Assembly (NCBI RefSeq): GCF_016917755.1
Contig: NZ_CP070326.1
Span: forward strand, 9,238,001-9,302,000
Direction: 5' to 3'
DNA from: Streptomyces noursei
Lineage (GTDB): Bacteria > Actinomycetota > Actinomycetes > Streptomycetales > Streptomycetaceae
Length of the DNA: 64,000 nucleotides
Shown: one piece after another, positions 28,053-37,446 of the stretch
Layout of the letters: each line of letters starts with the position of its first letter
Position numbering within the stretch: position 1 is the stretch's first letter
Notes under the pieces: model-generated
The model's database searches: none
What the model saw: the letters and a program-made list of their open reading frames with translations, nothing else
What the model was told of the DNA's origin: nothing
Made by a program: the position numbers and the translations under genes

Positions 28053-30023
28053 TCAGCGGGCGCCGGCGTAGCCGCGCAGCCGCTCCAGTTCGGCGGCGAC
28101 GTCGGTGAGGGTCGCGCAATCCGGAACCGGCCGCAGTGCGGGCGGCGGGGTGCCGGGCGGGCGGCGGCCTGGGGCCTCCAGGGCGTCGGCCATGGCCGAG
28201 AGGGCCTGGCAGAGCCGCTCGGCCTCCTCCGGGCCCGGGCGGTGGGCGCCGCGGTCGAGGCGGACGGCGCAGGCGGTGGCGGCGTCCACGATGCGCTCCG
28301 CCGCGGTGACCACCGCCGGCCAGTCGGGGCCGGGGTCGCGGGCGGGGTGGAATTCCGCGGCGGCGGTCTCGGCGGCGGCCCGCGCCCGGGCCAGCGTCCG
28401 GTAGGCGTCCCGGCGCAGCGCCAGCCGGCGGGTGGCGACGGCGCCGGGGGCGGCCCCCTCGGCGACGGGCGCCGCGGGCCGGGGTTCCAGGACGTAGCGC
28501 AGGAAGCGTTCGGTGCTCCGCAGCGCCTCGGTGACCCGGGGGCCGACCCTGCGACGCGGGTCGGCGAGGTGCGGCAGGTGCCCGACGACGAGCACGATCG
28601 CACAGGCCAGGGAGGTGTCCACGATCCGCTCGGCGGCGGCCTGCCGGGCGCCGCCGACGTACACGAAGGACAGCACCATCAGCGTGATCGCCCCGGTCTG
28701 GAGCGCGAAGTGCCGGGTGGCGAACGGCAGCAGCGCACCGCCCGCGCCGGCGATCACGGCGGGCCACCAACTGCCGGACAGCCAGGCCCCGGCCGCCGCG
28801 AAGACCAGGACCCCGGCCGCGGTGCCGGCGAACCGGTTGACCGTGCGGGAGAACAGCGGGCCCAGGTCCGGCTTGACGAGGAAGGTGACGGTCGCCGGGA
28901 GCCAGTACCAGTGGTCGGCGCGGAGCAGCAGCGCCACCGCCGCGCTGGCGCCGATGCAGACGGCGACCCGCAGGCCGTAGTCCCGACCGGCCGGGCCCAG
29001 TGCTCCGCGGACTCCCCCGGTCCGGGCGGGCGGCAGGTCCTCGCGGGTCGTCGCCGGGGGCAGCGGCCGTTCCCTGGCGAAGGCGACCGCGGCGTCCAAC
29101 AGGGCGTGGTCGAAGGCCCCGCGGGCGGCGGAGCTGCGCTCCGGGGCGGAGAGCCGGCCCGGTGACCGGCCGGTGCGCAGCGCCTCGGCGAACCGGCGCG
29201 GGCCGGCGGCGACCCGCGCCGGCAGCGGCCGGGCCTCCCACAGCAGCGCGACGCTGGCCTCGCACAGCGCGGTGGCCGCGGCGAACCGCTCGGCCAACAG
29301 CAGTTCCTCGGGCCGGGCCGGCCGGCGCAGCAGTCGGCTGGTGAGCCGGCGCAGCCGCAGCGCCTCGTCGGCGCGGTCCAGGGCGGCGGTGAGCCGGCGC
29401 CGGGCGGGCTCCGCGCCCGGCCCGCCGACCGCCGCCAGGGCGTCGGCGAGCGCGTCGAAGACGGTGGCGACGGCCGCCCGCTCGCCGCTGAGCGGTCCGC
29501 CGGCCGGGCGCGGCGAGCGCAGGACGAGCCGCAGCAGGAGCAGCCACAGGCAGCCGGCGAGGACGTAGAGGGCCTTCGTCCAGGGTGCGCCGGGCAGCGG
29601 CATGCCCGCGCCGAGGACGGTGGCGGCCAGCATCTGCATGCCGGCGGTGGAGCGCACCGGTCCGGCCACGCTGCCCGCGCCGGAGACGAAGCCGACGGCG
29701 CTCAGCGCGGGCACCACCCACCAGCCCGCGTCGGCGGCCCGCAGGGACGCGCCCAGCAGCATGCCGAGTGCGGCGGCCAGGGCGGGCAGGCCGATGTGGA
29801 CGATGCCGGTGCGCCGGGTGCCCGGCCGGTCGTTGACGCCCGCCAGCATCGAGCCGAGGGCGGTCAGCACGCCGGGGGCCGGGTGCCCGGTGGCGATCCC
29901 CGCGGCGAGCAGCGGGCCCGCGCACAGCGTGCCGCGGGCCACCGCCGCCCAGGGCACGGGCAGCCGCTGCCAGCGGAAGGGGTGGGCGAGCCAGGCGGGC
30001 ACGGCGCGCCGGGGGCGGGGCAT
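28053..30023 (-). CDS. FUSC family membrane protein (aromatic acid exporter-like)
   Basis: 656-aa protein with two membrane blocks separated by a helical cytosolic part. The first block includes GPLLAAGIATGHPAPGVLTA. The second (residues about 340-460) includes the conserved WYWLPATVTFLVKPDLGPLF signature of FUSC/YccS/ArAE proteins. GAGGAG precedes the ATG. It converges on the MFS exporter with only 22 bases between stops. The family exports aromatic acids or similar anions; the substrate here is unknown. The very Arg/Ala-rich soluble regions are usual for the organism. Confidence 0.85.
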   Translation of the reverse strand: MPRPRRAVPAWLAHPFRWQRLPVPWAAVARGTLCAGPLLAAGIATGHPAPGVLTALGSMLAGVNDRPGTRRTGIVHIGLPALAAALGMLLGASLRAADAGWWVVPALSAVGFVSGAGSVAGPVRSTAGMQMLAATVLGAGMPLPGAPWTKALYVLAGCLWLLLLRLVLRSPRPAGGPLSGERAAVATVFDALADALAAVGGPGAEPARRRLTAALDRADEALRLRRLTSRLLRRPARPEELLLAERFAAATALCEASVALLWEARPLPARVAAGPRRFAEALRTGRSPGRLSAPERSSAARGAFDHALLDAAVAFARERPLPPATTREDLPPARTGGVRGALGPAGRDYGLRVAVCIGASAAVALLLRADHWYWLPATVTFLVKPDLGPLFSRTVNRFAGTAAGVLVFAAAGAWLSGSWWPAVIAGAGGALLPFATRHFALQTGAITLMVLSFVYVGGARQAAAERIVDTSLACAIVLVVGHLPHLADPRRRVGPRVTEALRSTERFLRYVLEPRPAAPVAEGAAPGAVATRRLALRRDAYRTLARARAAAETAAAEFHPARDPGPDWPAVVTAAERIVDAATACAVRLDRGAHRPGPEEAERLCQALSAMADALEAPGRRPPGTPPPALRPVPDCATLTDVAAELERLRGYAGAR

Positions 30024-30281
30024 GGGGCTCCTCGGACGATGGCGAAGGCACGGAATACGGGGTGCGCGGCCACGGGTGGTCGCGGGCGGATCCGAGGGGC
30101 GTCATCGGCCGACGGTGCCGGGCCCCGGTCGGGGCGACGGCACGGGCCGGTCCACCGGGGCCCTACCAGCGTAAGGTCCCGGATTGTCCGCCTCACGGCC
30201 GGAGGGTTACGTCCACGTCACAGCAGGACAAGATCACGGCGACGGGACCACCGGATGCGGGGCGATGGGGAGGCTGCGGAG

Positions 30282-31385
30282 ATGACGAACGAGCGGTCGG
30301 CGGGGACGGGTGGGGCGTTGGACCCGGGGACAGCCGCCCCGGACACGACGGACACGAGCGCGACGGCCCCCGCGTCGGCGGCCCCGGACATCTGCGTGGT
30401 CGGCGCCGGCGTGATCGGGCTGACGTCCGCGATCGTGCTCGCCGAGGCCGGGTACCGGGTGCGGGTGGTGGCCCGGGACGCGGCCGACGACACGACCTCC
30501 GCGGTGGCCGGCGGTCTGTGCTGGCCGTACCTGATCCGGCCGTACGAGGAGGCGGTCCGCTGGTCGCTGCGCTCGCTGGAGGTGTTCACCGGGCTCGCCG
30601 GGCGGCCGGCGGAGACCGGGGCTCGGCTGGTGGCGGGCGTCACGGCGGGCGCGGGGACGGCCGGTGGCGCGCGCGTTCCCGCTCCCGAGGAGGGGCTGGG
30701 GGCCTGGTACGCGGCAGTGCCGGGGCTGCGGCCGGCCCGCGCCGAGGAGCTGCCGCCGGGCTGTGGTGCGGGGTGGTGGGCGCGTACGCCGCTGGTGGAG
30801 ATGCCGGTGCACCTGCGGTATCTGGAGCGGCGGCTGGCGGCTGCCGGCGGGACCGTGGTGGCGCGCCCGGTGGCGTCCCTGGCGGAGGCGGCCGACGGCG
30901 TCCGGGCGGTCGTGAACTGCTCGGGGCTGGGCGCCCGCGAACTGGTCCCGGACGACGGGGTGCAGCCCGTCCAGGGGCAGTTGGTGATCGTCGAGAATCC
31001 GGGCATCGAGGAGTGGTTCACCGTCGCCGACGCGGGCGCGGAGGACGCAGCGAACTCGACGTATCTCCTGCCGCAGCCCTTCGGGCTGGTCCTGGGCGGT
31101 ACGGCGCGGGAGGGGGCCTGGTCGCGGGAGCCCGATCCGGCGGTGGCGGAGGCGATCGTGGCGCGCTGCGCCCGGTACTTCCCCCAGGTGGCGCGGGCCC
31201 GTGTGCTGGCGCACCGGGTGGGCCTGCGGCCGGCCCGCCCGGCGGTGCGGCTCGCGGCGGAGCGGCTGCCGGACGGGACGGTGTGCGTGCACAACTACGG
31301 CCACGGGGGTGCCGGGGTGACCGTGTCCTGGGGGTGCGCGGACGAGGTGCTGCGCCTGGTGCGGGACACGGTCGCGCCGGCTTGA
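30282..31385 (+). CDS. D-amino-acid oxidase-like FAD enzyme
   Basis: 367-aa DAO-family flavoprotein. An N-terminal Thr/Ala-rich stretch of about 35 residues precedes the FAD-binding VVGAGVIGLTSAIVLAEAGY. Further signatures are SAVAGGLCWPYLIRPYE, VNCSGLGARELVPD, VQGQLVIVENP and NYGHGGAGVTVSWGCADEV, the C-terminal DAO motif. It oxidises D-amino acids to keto acids, H2O2 and ammonia; glycine oxidase activity is an alternative. A GGGGAGGCTGCGGAG region supplies the ribosome site. Confidence 0.88.
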   Translation: MTNERSAGTGGALDPGTAAPDTTDTSATAPASAAPDICVVGAGVIGLTSAIVLAEAGYRVRVVARDAADDTTSAVAGGLCWPYLIRPYEEAVRWSLRSLEVFTGLAGRPAETGARLVAGVTAGAGTAGGARVPAPEEGLGAWYAAVPGLRPARAEELPPGCGAGWWARTPLVEMPVHLRYLERRLAAAGGTVVARPVASLAEAADGVRAVVNCSGLGARELVPDDGVQPVQGQLVIVENPGIEEWFTVADAGAEDAANSTYLLPQPFGLVLGGTAREGAWSREPDPAVAEAIVARCARYFPQVARARVLAHRVGLRPARPAVRLAAERLPDGTVCVHNYGHGGAGVTVSWGCADEVLRLVRDTVAPA

Positions 31386-31451
31386 TCGTGCCCGCCCCCT
31401 CGCGCCGGACTGGCGGTGCCTGGCTGGTCGTGCCTGTTCGGACGTGCCTGT

Positions 31452-32783
31452 TCAGGGGCCGATCGGGGTGCCGGCCACGAGGGGGCGGTCGGCGCGTGCG
31501 TCCAACAGCAGCGGGACCAGCCCGCGCAGTGACTGGCGCAGCGGGACGGTGGCGCCGCCGTCGCCGTCCCGCCACCAGCGCACGCCGTGCGCCGCCAGGA
31601 CGGCCCGGGCCCGGGCGAACTGCGCCGCGTCCAGGCGGTAGGCGCGCGGCGGGCGGGTCAGGACCCGGTCAGCGGGCGGGAGTTCGTTGTCGGCGCCGCC
31701 GAGGTAGACCGGGCCGCGGTCGGCCAGGCCGGCCGCCCGGGCCGCGGCGGTGACCGCCTCGATGCGCCCGCGGCGCTGCTCGACGAAGGCGAACAGGCCC
31801 TTCAGCGCGGCCAGTTGGGAGGTCACCCGGCGGCGGTTGTTCAGCGCCGGGTCGGCCTTCTCGGCGTCCGTGAGGGGGTCCGCGCGGGTTTCCACGAGCT
31901 GCCCGAGGGAGCCCTTGATCCCGACGGTGTTGCGCAGGATCCGCTCCTGGCCGTCGCCGGCGACCTGTTTGACGGGGGCGCCGGTCACCGGGTCGGTCCA
32001 GATGCCGTAGACGCCGGTGCTGAAGCCGGCCGCCCGGGCGGCGGGGCCGACGAAGTCCGTGGACAGGGTGGCTGAGGCGCGGCGCACGGGGTCCGCTGCG
32101 TTGAGGTTGCGCGGCCACAGGGAGAGCAGGTCCTTGACGTAGTACGGCGCCTTGGGCGTGTATTCGTGCAGGTCGTAGACGATGTCGGGGCGGTATTCGC
32201 GGAGCACCGCGGCCATCGCGCGGGCTTCGGGGGTGGCGAGCGCGAGGTGGTCGCGGTTGATGTCGGTGCCGTCGGCGTTGCCGCGGGTGTCGGCGGCCCG
32301 GCCGTCGGGGTTGGCGGTGGGGACGACCAGCACGCTGGTGCGCGCCAGGAAGTGCCGGGTGGCCGGGTCCTTGGCGAAGGCGAGGTCGCGGACGGTGGTC
32401 AGGCACGCCTCGCGGCCGGAGGGCTCGTCGCCGTGCTGGGAGCAGATCAGCAGCACGGAGTTGCCGCGCCGGACGTCGGCGGGGCGTTCGGGGGCGGGGG
32501 CGCCGATGCGGACCAGCCGGAGCGGCCGGCCCTGTGCGGTGGTGCCGATCCGGTCGAGGCGGACCCGGGCCGAGGCTTCCGGGGCCCGGTCGACGGCCGT
32601 GAGGAACGCCGCCTCCTCGGACCCGGTGGTCCAGCGGGCGCCGTGGCTGGTCTCGAATCCCGTGCGGGGCAGGGGATTCGAGGTGGCGCCGGTGGTCGCG
32701 GAGGGGGCGAACGCGGCGGTGAGGGCGGCGGCCAGCGCGCCGAGGGCGAGGCCGCGGGAGCGGAGGGATCTGAGGGGTGTCAC
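31452..32783 (-). CDS. Secreted M14 zinc carboxypeptidase
   Basis: 443-aa protein with a Sec-type signal peptide (LALGALAAALTAAFAPSA). Zinc-binding motifs are SQHGDEPSGRE (His and Glu, HxxE) and YDLHEYTP (second His). A catalytic-type glutamate lies in GQLVETRAD. NPDGR and NADGTDINRDH match the M14 substrate-binding region. The GTG at 32783 has GGAGG seven bases upstream. It is 80 bases downstream of a secreted S15/CocE-type hydrolase on the same strand, so they are probably co-transcribed. It releases C-terminal amino acids from extracellular peptides. Confidence 0.88.
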   Translation of the reverse strand: MTPLRSLRSRGLALGALAAALTAAFAPSATTGATSNPLPRTGFETSHGARWTTGSEEAAFLTAVDRAPEASARVRLDRIGTTAQGRPLRLVRIGAPAPERPADVRRGNSVLLICSQHGDEPSGREACLTTVRDLAFAKDPATRHFLARTSVLVVPTANPDGRAADTRGNADGTDINRDHLALATPEARAMAAVLREYRPDIVYDLHEYTPKAPYYVKDLLSLWPRNLNAADPVRRASATLSTDFVGPAARAAGFSTGVYGIWTDPVTGAPVKQVAGDGQERILRNTVGIKGSLGQLVETRADPLTDAEKADPALNNRRRVTSQLAALKGLFAFVEQRRGRIEAVTAAARAAGLADRGPVYLGGADNELPPADRVLTRPPRAYRLDAAQFARARAVLAAHGVRWWRDGDGGATVPLRQSLRGLVPLLLDARADRPLVAGTPIGP

Positions 32784-32863
32784 GAGGGTGCCTCCGGGGG
32801 TCGGCGACAGGGGGGGTGGGCCGCCCCGTGCCCGCGGGGCGGCCCTTGGCCGGTCGCTGCCGG

Positions 32864-34837
32864 TCAGTCTCCGTTCGGCAGCCGGCGGGGGTCCGCCGGC
32901 GGGGCGATGCCCTTGAGGGCGGTCCCGGTCGGGCGCTCGGCCGCCGGGGTGCTCGCGGTGGCCCGGGCCAGGGCGGGGGCGCCCCCGGTCACCGGCAGCC
33001 GGGCGGTGGTGCGGGCCAGGTCGAGGGTGAGCGCGGGGCGGGAGGCGGGCGGGTCGATCAGGTTGGCGTCGGTGCCGCCCACGATGAGCGCGAGCCGGTG
33101 TCCGGCGGGCACGACGTGGTCGCTTGCGGCCAGTTGGAGGGTGAGGGTGTAGGGCTTGCCGGGGGTCAGCGGGTGACCGTGCTGCGGGTCGGTGGCGTGA
33201 CCGAGGTCGGCCCAGCCACGGCTGAAGACCGTGAAGCCGACCTTGCTGACATCGGCGGCGGTCTCCTTGAAGCAGCCGGTGTCGCCGGAGGTGCCGGCGC
33301 CCCAGCAGGTGCTGTTGGTGCGGGTGACGATGCCCTCGCCGTCGGCGCCGTAGTTCCGGATGGTGTCCGGGCCGAGGTCGACGAGGACCGCGGAGAGGTG
33401 GGCACTGGTGGTGCTGGGGGTGGCGGTGACGGTGACCGTGCCGGCGCCGGAGAGCCGCAGCGGCGCGGTCAGCGGGCCGGTGGTGAAGCCGGCCTTGGCC
33501 GGTGTCGCGCGGTCGACGGCGGCGGCCCAGTCGGCTTCGCCCAGCGCCGGGTCGTCGGTGAAGACCGCGGTCTGGCCGGACGGGGCGGGCCGGTTGTTCA
33601 GGACGCCGACGCCCGCGGTGGTACCGGTGCGGGGGTACAGGGGGACCGCGGCGGTGCCGGCCGCGGGCCACCGGGCGTCGGTGGCCCAGGTGTCGGGGGC
33701 GCGCTCGACGTCGGCCATCGGGGCGCGCTCGATGCCGTTGTCGTAGCCCATCAGGTAGTGGTCGAACCACTGGTGGAGGGTGCGGACCCAGTCGGCGCGG
33801 CGGTAGTCGAAGGGGTCGACGTGGCCGGTCTGGGAGAGCCAGATCTTGCGCTGGACGCCGTGCCGGGCAAGCGCGTCCCACCACTGGCCGAAGTGCTTGG
33901 TGCGGACGTTGAGGTCCTGCATGCCGTGGACGAGGAAGACGCTGGCGCGGACCTTGTCGGCGTGCCGGACGTAGTCCCGCTCGGTCCACAGGTCGGTCCA
34001 GTCGCCGTTGCGCGGGGCGCCCTCGACGAGCTTGCGCTGGACGGCGGCGCAGTTCTTGTGCGCGGCGGGGCTCTCGACGGCGGCGGCGAGCCCGTCGGGG
34101 CCGCCGTCGTAGAGCGCGGCGCCCTGGGCGAAGTAGTAGTCGTACCAGGAGGAGATGCCGGCGATCGGGACGATGGTCTTCAGGCCCGGGACGCCGGTGG
34201 CCGCGACGCCGTTGGCGATGGTGGCGTCCCAACTCTTGCCGATCATGCCGGTGTTGCCGTTGGACCAGTCGGCGGTCACGGGTTTGCCGCCGCTGCGGGC
34301 GGTGTAGCCGCGGGCCCGGCCGTTCAGCCAGTCGACGACGGCCCTGGCGGACTGGACGTCCGAGCGGCCGCCGACGTCGATGCAGCCGTCGGAGCGGTTG
34401 GTCCCGGCCAGGTCGACGAGGACGGTCGCATAGCCGCGGGGCACGAAGTAGTTGTCGTAGAACAGCGGGAACTGGACCGGGCGGCCCTGGGCGTCGTAGG
34501 TCTTCTTCTGGCTCTCGTTGCCGCGCCCGCAGCAGGAGTAGTAGGGGCTGGCATCCATGATCACGGGGACCCGACGGCCCTGCCGGGCGGGTTCGGCGGG
34601 CCGGATGATGTCGGCGGCGACCCGGTCGGGGCGGCCGTCGCCGTCGCCGTCGAGGCCGGTGTTCACCCAGACCGTCTCGCGGATGGCGTTGGCGTAGGAG
34701 TAGACGGGCGCGCTCTCCCGCGGGGCGGGGGCGGCGGTCACCGCGCCGGGGGCGGCGAGCAGCGCGAGGAGGGCGAGGACGGCGGCGCCGACCAGGGTTT
34801 TCCATGGGGTGTGGGGAGGTCCCAATCGTATTGTCAC
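32864..34837 (-). CDS. Secreted CocE/NonD-type hydrolase or X-Pro dipeptidyl-peptidase
   Basis: 657-aa protein with an N-terminal hydrophobic signal (LVGAAVLALLALLAAPGAVTA). The alpha/beta-hydrolase nucleophile is GMIGKSWDATIANG. The acid is in HGMQDLNVRTKHF and the His in TGHVDPFDYR. The C-terminal third is the jelly-roll domain typical of S15/CocE (ends near HRLALIVGGTDANLIDPP). A repeat-like DGDGDGRPDR stretch follows the signal. The GTG at 34837 lacks a clear ribosome site. Proline-specific peptidase is the likely role given the peptidase neighbours. Confidence 0.85.
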   Translation of the reverse strand: MTIRLGPPHTPWKTLVGAAVLALLALLAAPGAVTAAPAPRESAPVYSYANAIRETVWVNTGLDGDGDGRPDRVAADIIRPAEPARQGRRVPVIMDASPYYSCCGRGNESQKKTYDAQGRPVQFPLFYDNYFVPRGYATVLVDLAGTNRSDGCIDVGGRSDVQSARAVVDWLNGRARGYTARSGGKPVTADWSNGNTGMIGKSWDATIANGVAATGVPGLKTIVPIAGISSWYDYYFAQGAALYDGGPDGLAAAVESPAAHKNCAAVQRKLVEGAPRNGDWTDLWTERDYVRHADKVRASVFLVHGMQDLNVRTKHFGQWWDALARHGVQRKIWLSQTGHVDPFDYRRADWVRTLHQWFDHYLMGYDNGIERAPMADVERAPDTWATDARWPAAGTAAVPLYPRTGTTAGVGVLNNRPAPSGQTAVFTDDPALGEADWAAAVDRATPAKAGFTTGPLTAPLRLSGAGTVTVTATPSTTSAHLSAVLVDLGPDTIRNYGADGEGIVTRTNSTCWGAGTSGDTGCFKETAADVSKVGFTVFSRGWADLGHATDPQHGHPLTPGKPYTLTLQLAASDHVVPAGHRLALIVGGTDANLIDPPASRPALTLDLARTTARLPVTGGAPALARATASTPAAERPTGTALKGIAPPADPRRLPNGD

Positions 34838-35001
34838 GGGCGGACCGTAGCGCGGGTCAACTCCCGTGCAGAAGGGGGCCGTCAGGGGTGCATGTCGATG
34901 AGATGTCGGTCATGTGTCAGATGTGGCCATGGACATGACGCGGTCGCCGATGCGCACATAAGCTCCGTAAGAGATCCACCCCCCTACGAGTTGGAGGACT
35001 C

Positions 35002-36504
35002 GTGCGTCACAGACTCCTGGTCCCGGGTGCGGCGGCGCTCAGCCTGATGCTGGCGATCCCGGCTTCGGCTGCTTCCCCGGCCGATGTACACGGCACACCC
35101 GGTGCCCCCGGCGTGGGCGACAGCTACTACCCCGACAGCGGCAACGGCGGGTACCACGTCTCCCACTACGACCTGCGGCTCAAGTACCAGCCGAAGACGG
35201 ACCTGTTGGAGGGCACGGCGACCCTGCTCGCCCGGACCACACAGGACCTCTCGCGCTTCAACCTGGACTTCGGCCTGAAGGTCAGCGAGATCCGGGTCAA
35301 CGGCAAGAAGGCCACCTTCGCCACCTCCGGGAAGCACGAGCTGGAGGTCACTCCGGCCGCGCCGCTGGCGAAGGGCAAGGACATCAGCGTGGTGGTGCGC
35401 TACGCGGGCAAGCCCTCCGAGCTGAAGATCGACGGCTTCACCGCCTGGGCCCGGACGCCGGACGGTGGGGTGGTGGCCCAGGAGCCGGACTCCGCCGTGT
35501 GGTGGTTCCCCAGCAACGACCACCCCACCGACAAGGCGACGTTCGACATCTCCGTCGCGGTGCCGGACGGCACCCAGGCGCTGAGCAACGGCGTGCTCGC
35601 CTCGCAGAGCTCCAAGCTCGGCTGGACGCGGTACAACTGGCGCTCGGACAAGCCGCAGGCGACGTACCTGACGACGCTGGCGATCGGGAAGTTCGACATC
35701 ACCACCGACACCACCGCCGACGGCCTGCCGGTGATCAACGCGGTCAGTCCGGACCTGGGCGCCAACCTGGGATCGGCGCGGGCGAGCATCGAGCGCACCA
35801 CCGAGGTCACCGAGTGGCTGGAGGGCGTCTTCGGTCCCTACCCGTTCAACTCGGTCGGCGGCTACGTCCCCAACGTCCCGGCGCACTACGCGCTGGAGAC
35901 CCAGACCCGGCCGTTCTACGGCAAGCAGGCGTTCGACAAGGGCACCAACGTCTCGGTGGTGGTGCACGAGCTGGCCCACCAGTGGTACGGCGACAGCGTG
36001 TCGCTCAAGGACTGGAAGGACATCTGGCTCAACGAGGGCTTCGCCTCGTACAGCCAGTGGCTGTGGTCGGAGAAGGAGGGCGAGGGCACCGCGCAGCAGC
36101 TGGCGGACTACGTCTACGCCCAGCACCCGGCCGACGACGCGTTCTGGACGGTGAAGCCGGGCGACCCGGGCGCGGACAAGCAGTTCGACTCGGCGGTCTA
36201 CGACCGGGGCGCGCTGGCCCTCCAGGCGCTGCGCAACAAGCTCGGCGACAAGGTGTTCTTCGACATCCTCAAGTCCTGGCCGACCGAGCACCGGTACGGC
36301 AACGCCGCGGTCGGGGACTTCGTGAAGTTCGCCGAGCGGAAGTCCGGGCAGCCGCTGGCCGGCTTCTTCGACACCTGGCTGTACCAGCCGACCAAGCCGG
36401 CGGCCGGCGCGGGCGCGCGGGCGTTCGCCGCGCAGGGTCTGGTCGCCCAGCCCAAGTCCTGGAAGCAGATCGCGGCCACTCACGACGTGCACGACGGTCA
36501 CTGA
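35002..36504 (+). CDS. Secreted M1 family metallopeptidase
   Basis: 500-aa zinc aminopeptidase-like protein with a signal peptide (LLVPGAAALSLMLAIPASA). The gluzincin site is VVHELAHQWYGD (H322 and H326) with the distal ligand in LNEGFASY (E345), correctly 19 residues after the second His. It lacks the long C-terminal domain of PepN, as secreted actinomycete members do. GGAGGACTC precedes the GTG start. It is divergent from the S15/CocE-like gene (164 bases apart), completing a trio of secreted peptidases. Confidence 0.92.
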   Translation: MRHRLLVPGAAALSLMLAIPASAASPADVHGTPGAPGVGDSYYPDSGNGGYHVSHYDLRLKYQPKTDLLEGTATLLARTTQDLSRFNLDFGLKVSEIRVNGKKATFATSGKHELEVTPAAPLAKGKDISVVVRYAGKPSELKIDGFTAWARTPDGGVVAQEPDSAVWWFPSNDHPTDKATFDISVAVPDGTQALSNGVLASQSSKLGWTRYNWRSDKPQATYLTTLAIGKFDITTDTTADGLPVINAVSPDLGANLGSARASIERTTEVTEWLEGVFGPYPFNSVGGYVPNVPAHYALETQTRPFYGKQAFDKGTNVSVVVHELAHQWYGDSVSLKDWKDIWLNEGFASYSQWLWSEKEGEGTAQQLADYVYAQHPADDAFWTVKPGDPGADKQFDSAVYDRGALALQALRNKLGDKVFFDILKSWPTEHRYGNAAVGDFVKFAERKSGQPLAGFFDTWLYQPTKPAAGAGARAFAAQGLVAQPKSWKQIAATHDVHDGH

Positions 36505-36516
36505 CCGAGCGCGGCA

Positions 36517-36545
36517 GGCGGGGTCGGGGCATGCCCGGCTCCGCC
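36517..36545. terminator. Convergent-gene terminator hairpin
   Basis: An imperfect stem (GGCGG...CGGG with CCCG...CCGCC) lies between the M1 peptidase stop and the converging MpaB-like gene stop. Confidence 0.5.
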
Positions 36546-36555
36546 CGTCCGCGGC

Positions 36556-37446
36556 TCAGCTGCGGGCCGTCCGGTGCTTCCGGCGGGCCCGGCGGGCGAT
36601 CGGCATGAACCGCAGCCCTTCCGGCAGCACCGGCATCATCAGCCGCACCGCCAGCCCCAGGCGGCGCAACCTGCGCTCCTGGGCGGCGGTCCACGGGAGG
36701 CCGATGGCGCGCCGGGCGTCCGGCGGCATCAGGCCGATGGTGACGAACCGGCGGAAGCGGGCGAACCCCGGCATGATCGCCGGCCAGGCCAGCCGGAGCA
36801 GCAGCCGCAGCCACCAGGGACCGCGGTCGGGCGCCGGCAGCGGCCGGTCGGTGGCGATCAACTCCCGCACCACCACGGTCTCCTCGATCTCGGTGTCGAG
36901 GACCTCGCGGTAGTACGGCCAGAACTCCTCGATGGTCTGCGGCATGTCCCGGTCGCGGATGCCCAGGATCCGGCCGACCTGGAGCCATTCCGCGTAGAGC
37001 TGCCGTTCCTGCGCCGGGGTGAAGGGGCGGCCGAGGTAGCGCTGGGCGTGCCGGAAGACGGGGTAGCCGGTGGCGTGCACCCAGGCGTAGTACGCGGGGG
37101 TGAGCGCGTGGTACTTCCGGCCGTACGCGTCGGTGCCCTGGACGGACCGGTGCAGCCGGCGCAGCCGCCGGCCCTCCTCGACCGCCTCCGACCCGCCGTA
37201 CACCCACAGTTGGAGCGAGGCCAGCGAGCGTTCGCCGCGCCCCCACGGGTCGGCGCGGAAGACCGAGTGGTCGTCCACCCCCGCACCCACCGCGGGGTGG
37301 GCGACCTGCATCGTCAGCGCCGCGGGCAGGGTCAGCAGCGAGCGGACGTCCCCGACCAGCGACCAGAGGACGCCGCCGGGCGGCGGGGGCTCCGGGTCCA
37401 TGCGTTCTGATGCCGTTCGTACCGTGTTCATACGGCTACGCATCAT
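36556..37446 (-). CDS. MpaB/DUF2236 family oxygenase, paralogue 1
   Basis: 296-aa protein of the oxygenase MpaB / rubber-oxygenase (Lcp-type, DUF2236) family, which binds heme and cleaves or oxidises prenyl chains. Family landmarks are QVAHPAVGAGVDDHS near residue 45 and KYHALTPAYYAWVHAT near residue 105, with the His of VHAT as the likely heme ligand. RAIGLPWT is near the C-terminus. Its ATG overlaps the stop of paralogue 2 (ATGA), so the two are translated together. No signal peptide is seen. The substrate is unknown. Confidence 0.82.
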   Translation of the reverse strand: MMRSRMNTVRTASERMDPEPPPPGGVLWSLVGDVRSLLTLPAALTMQVAHPAVGAGVDDHSVFRADPWGRGERSLASLQLWVYGGSEAVEEGRRLRRLHRSVQGTDAYGRKYHALTPAYYAWVHATGYPVFRHAQRYLGRPFTPAQERQLYAEWLQVGRILGIRDRDMPQTIEEFWPYYREVLDTEIEETVVVRELIATDRPLPAPDRGPWWLRLLLRLAWPAIMPGFARFRRFVTIGLMPPDARRAIGLPWTAAQERRLRRLGLAVRLMMPVLPEGLRFMPIARRARRKHRTARS

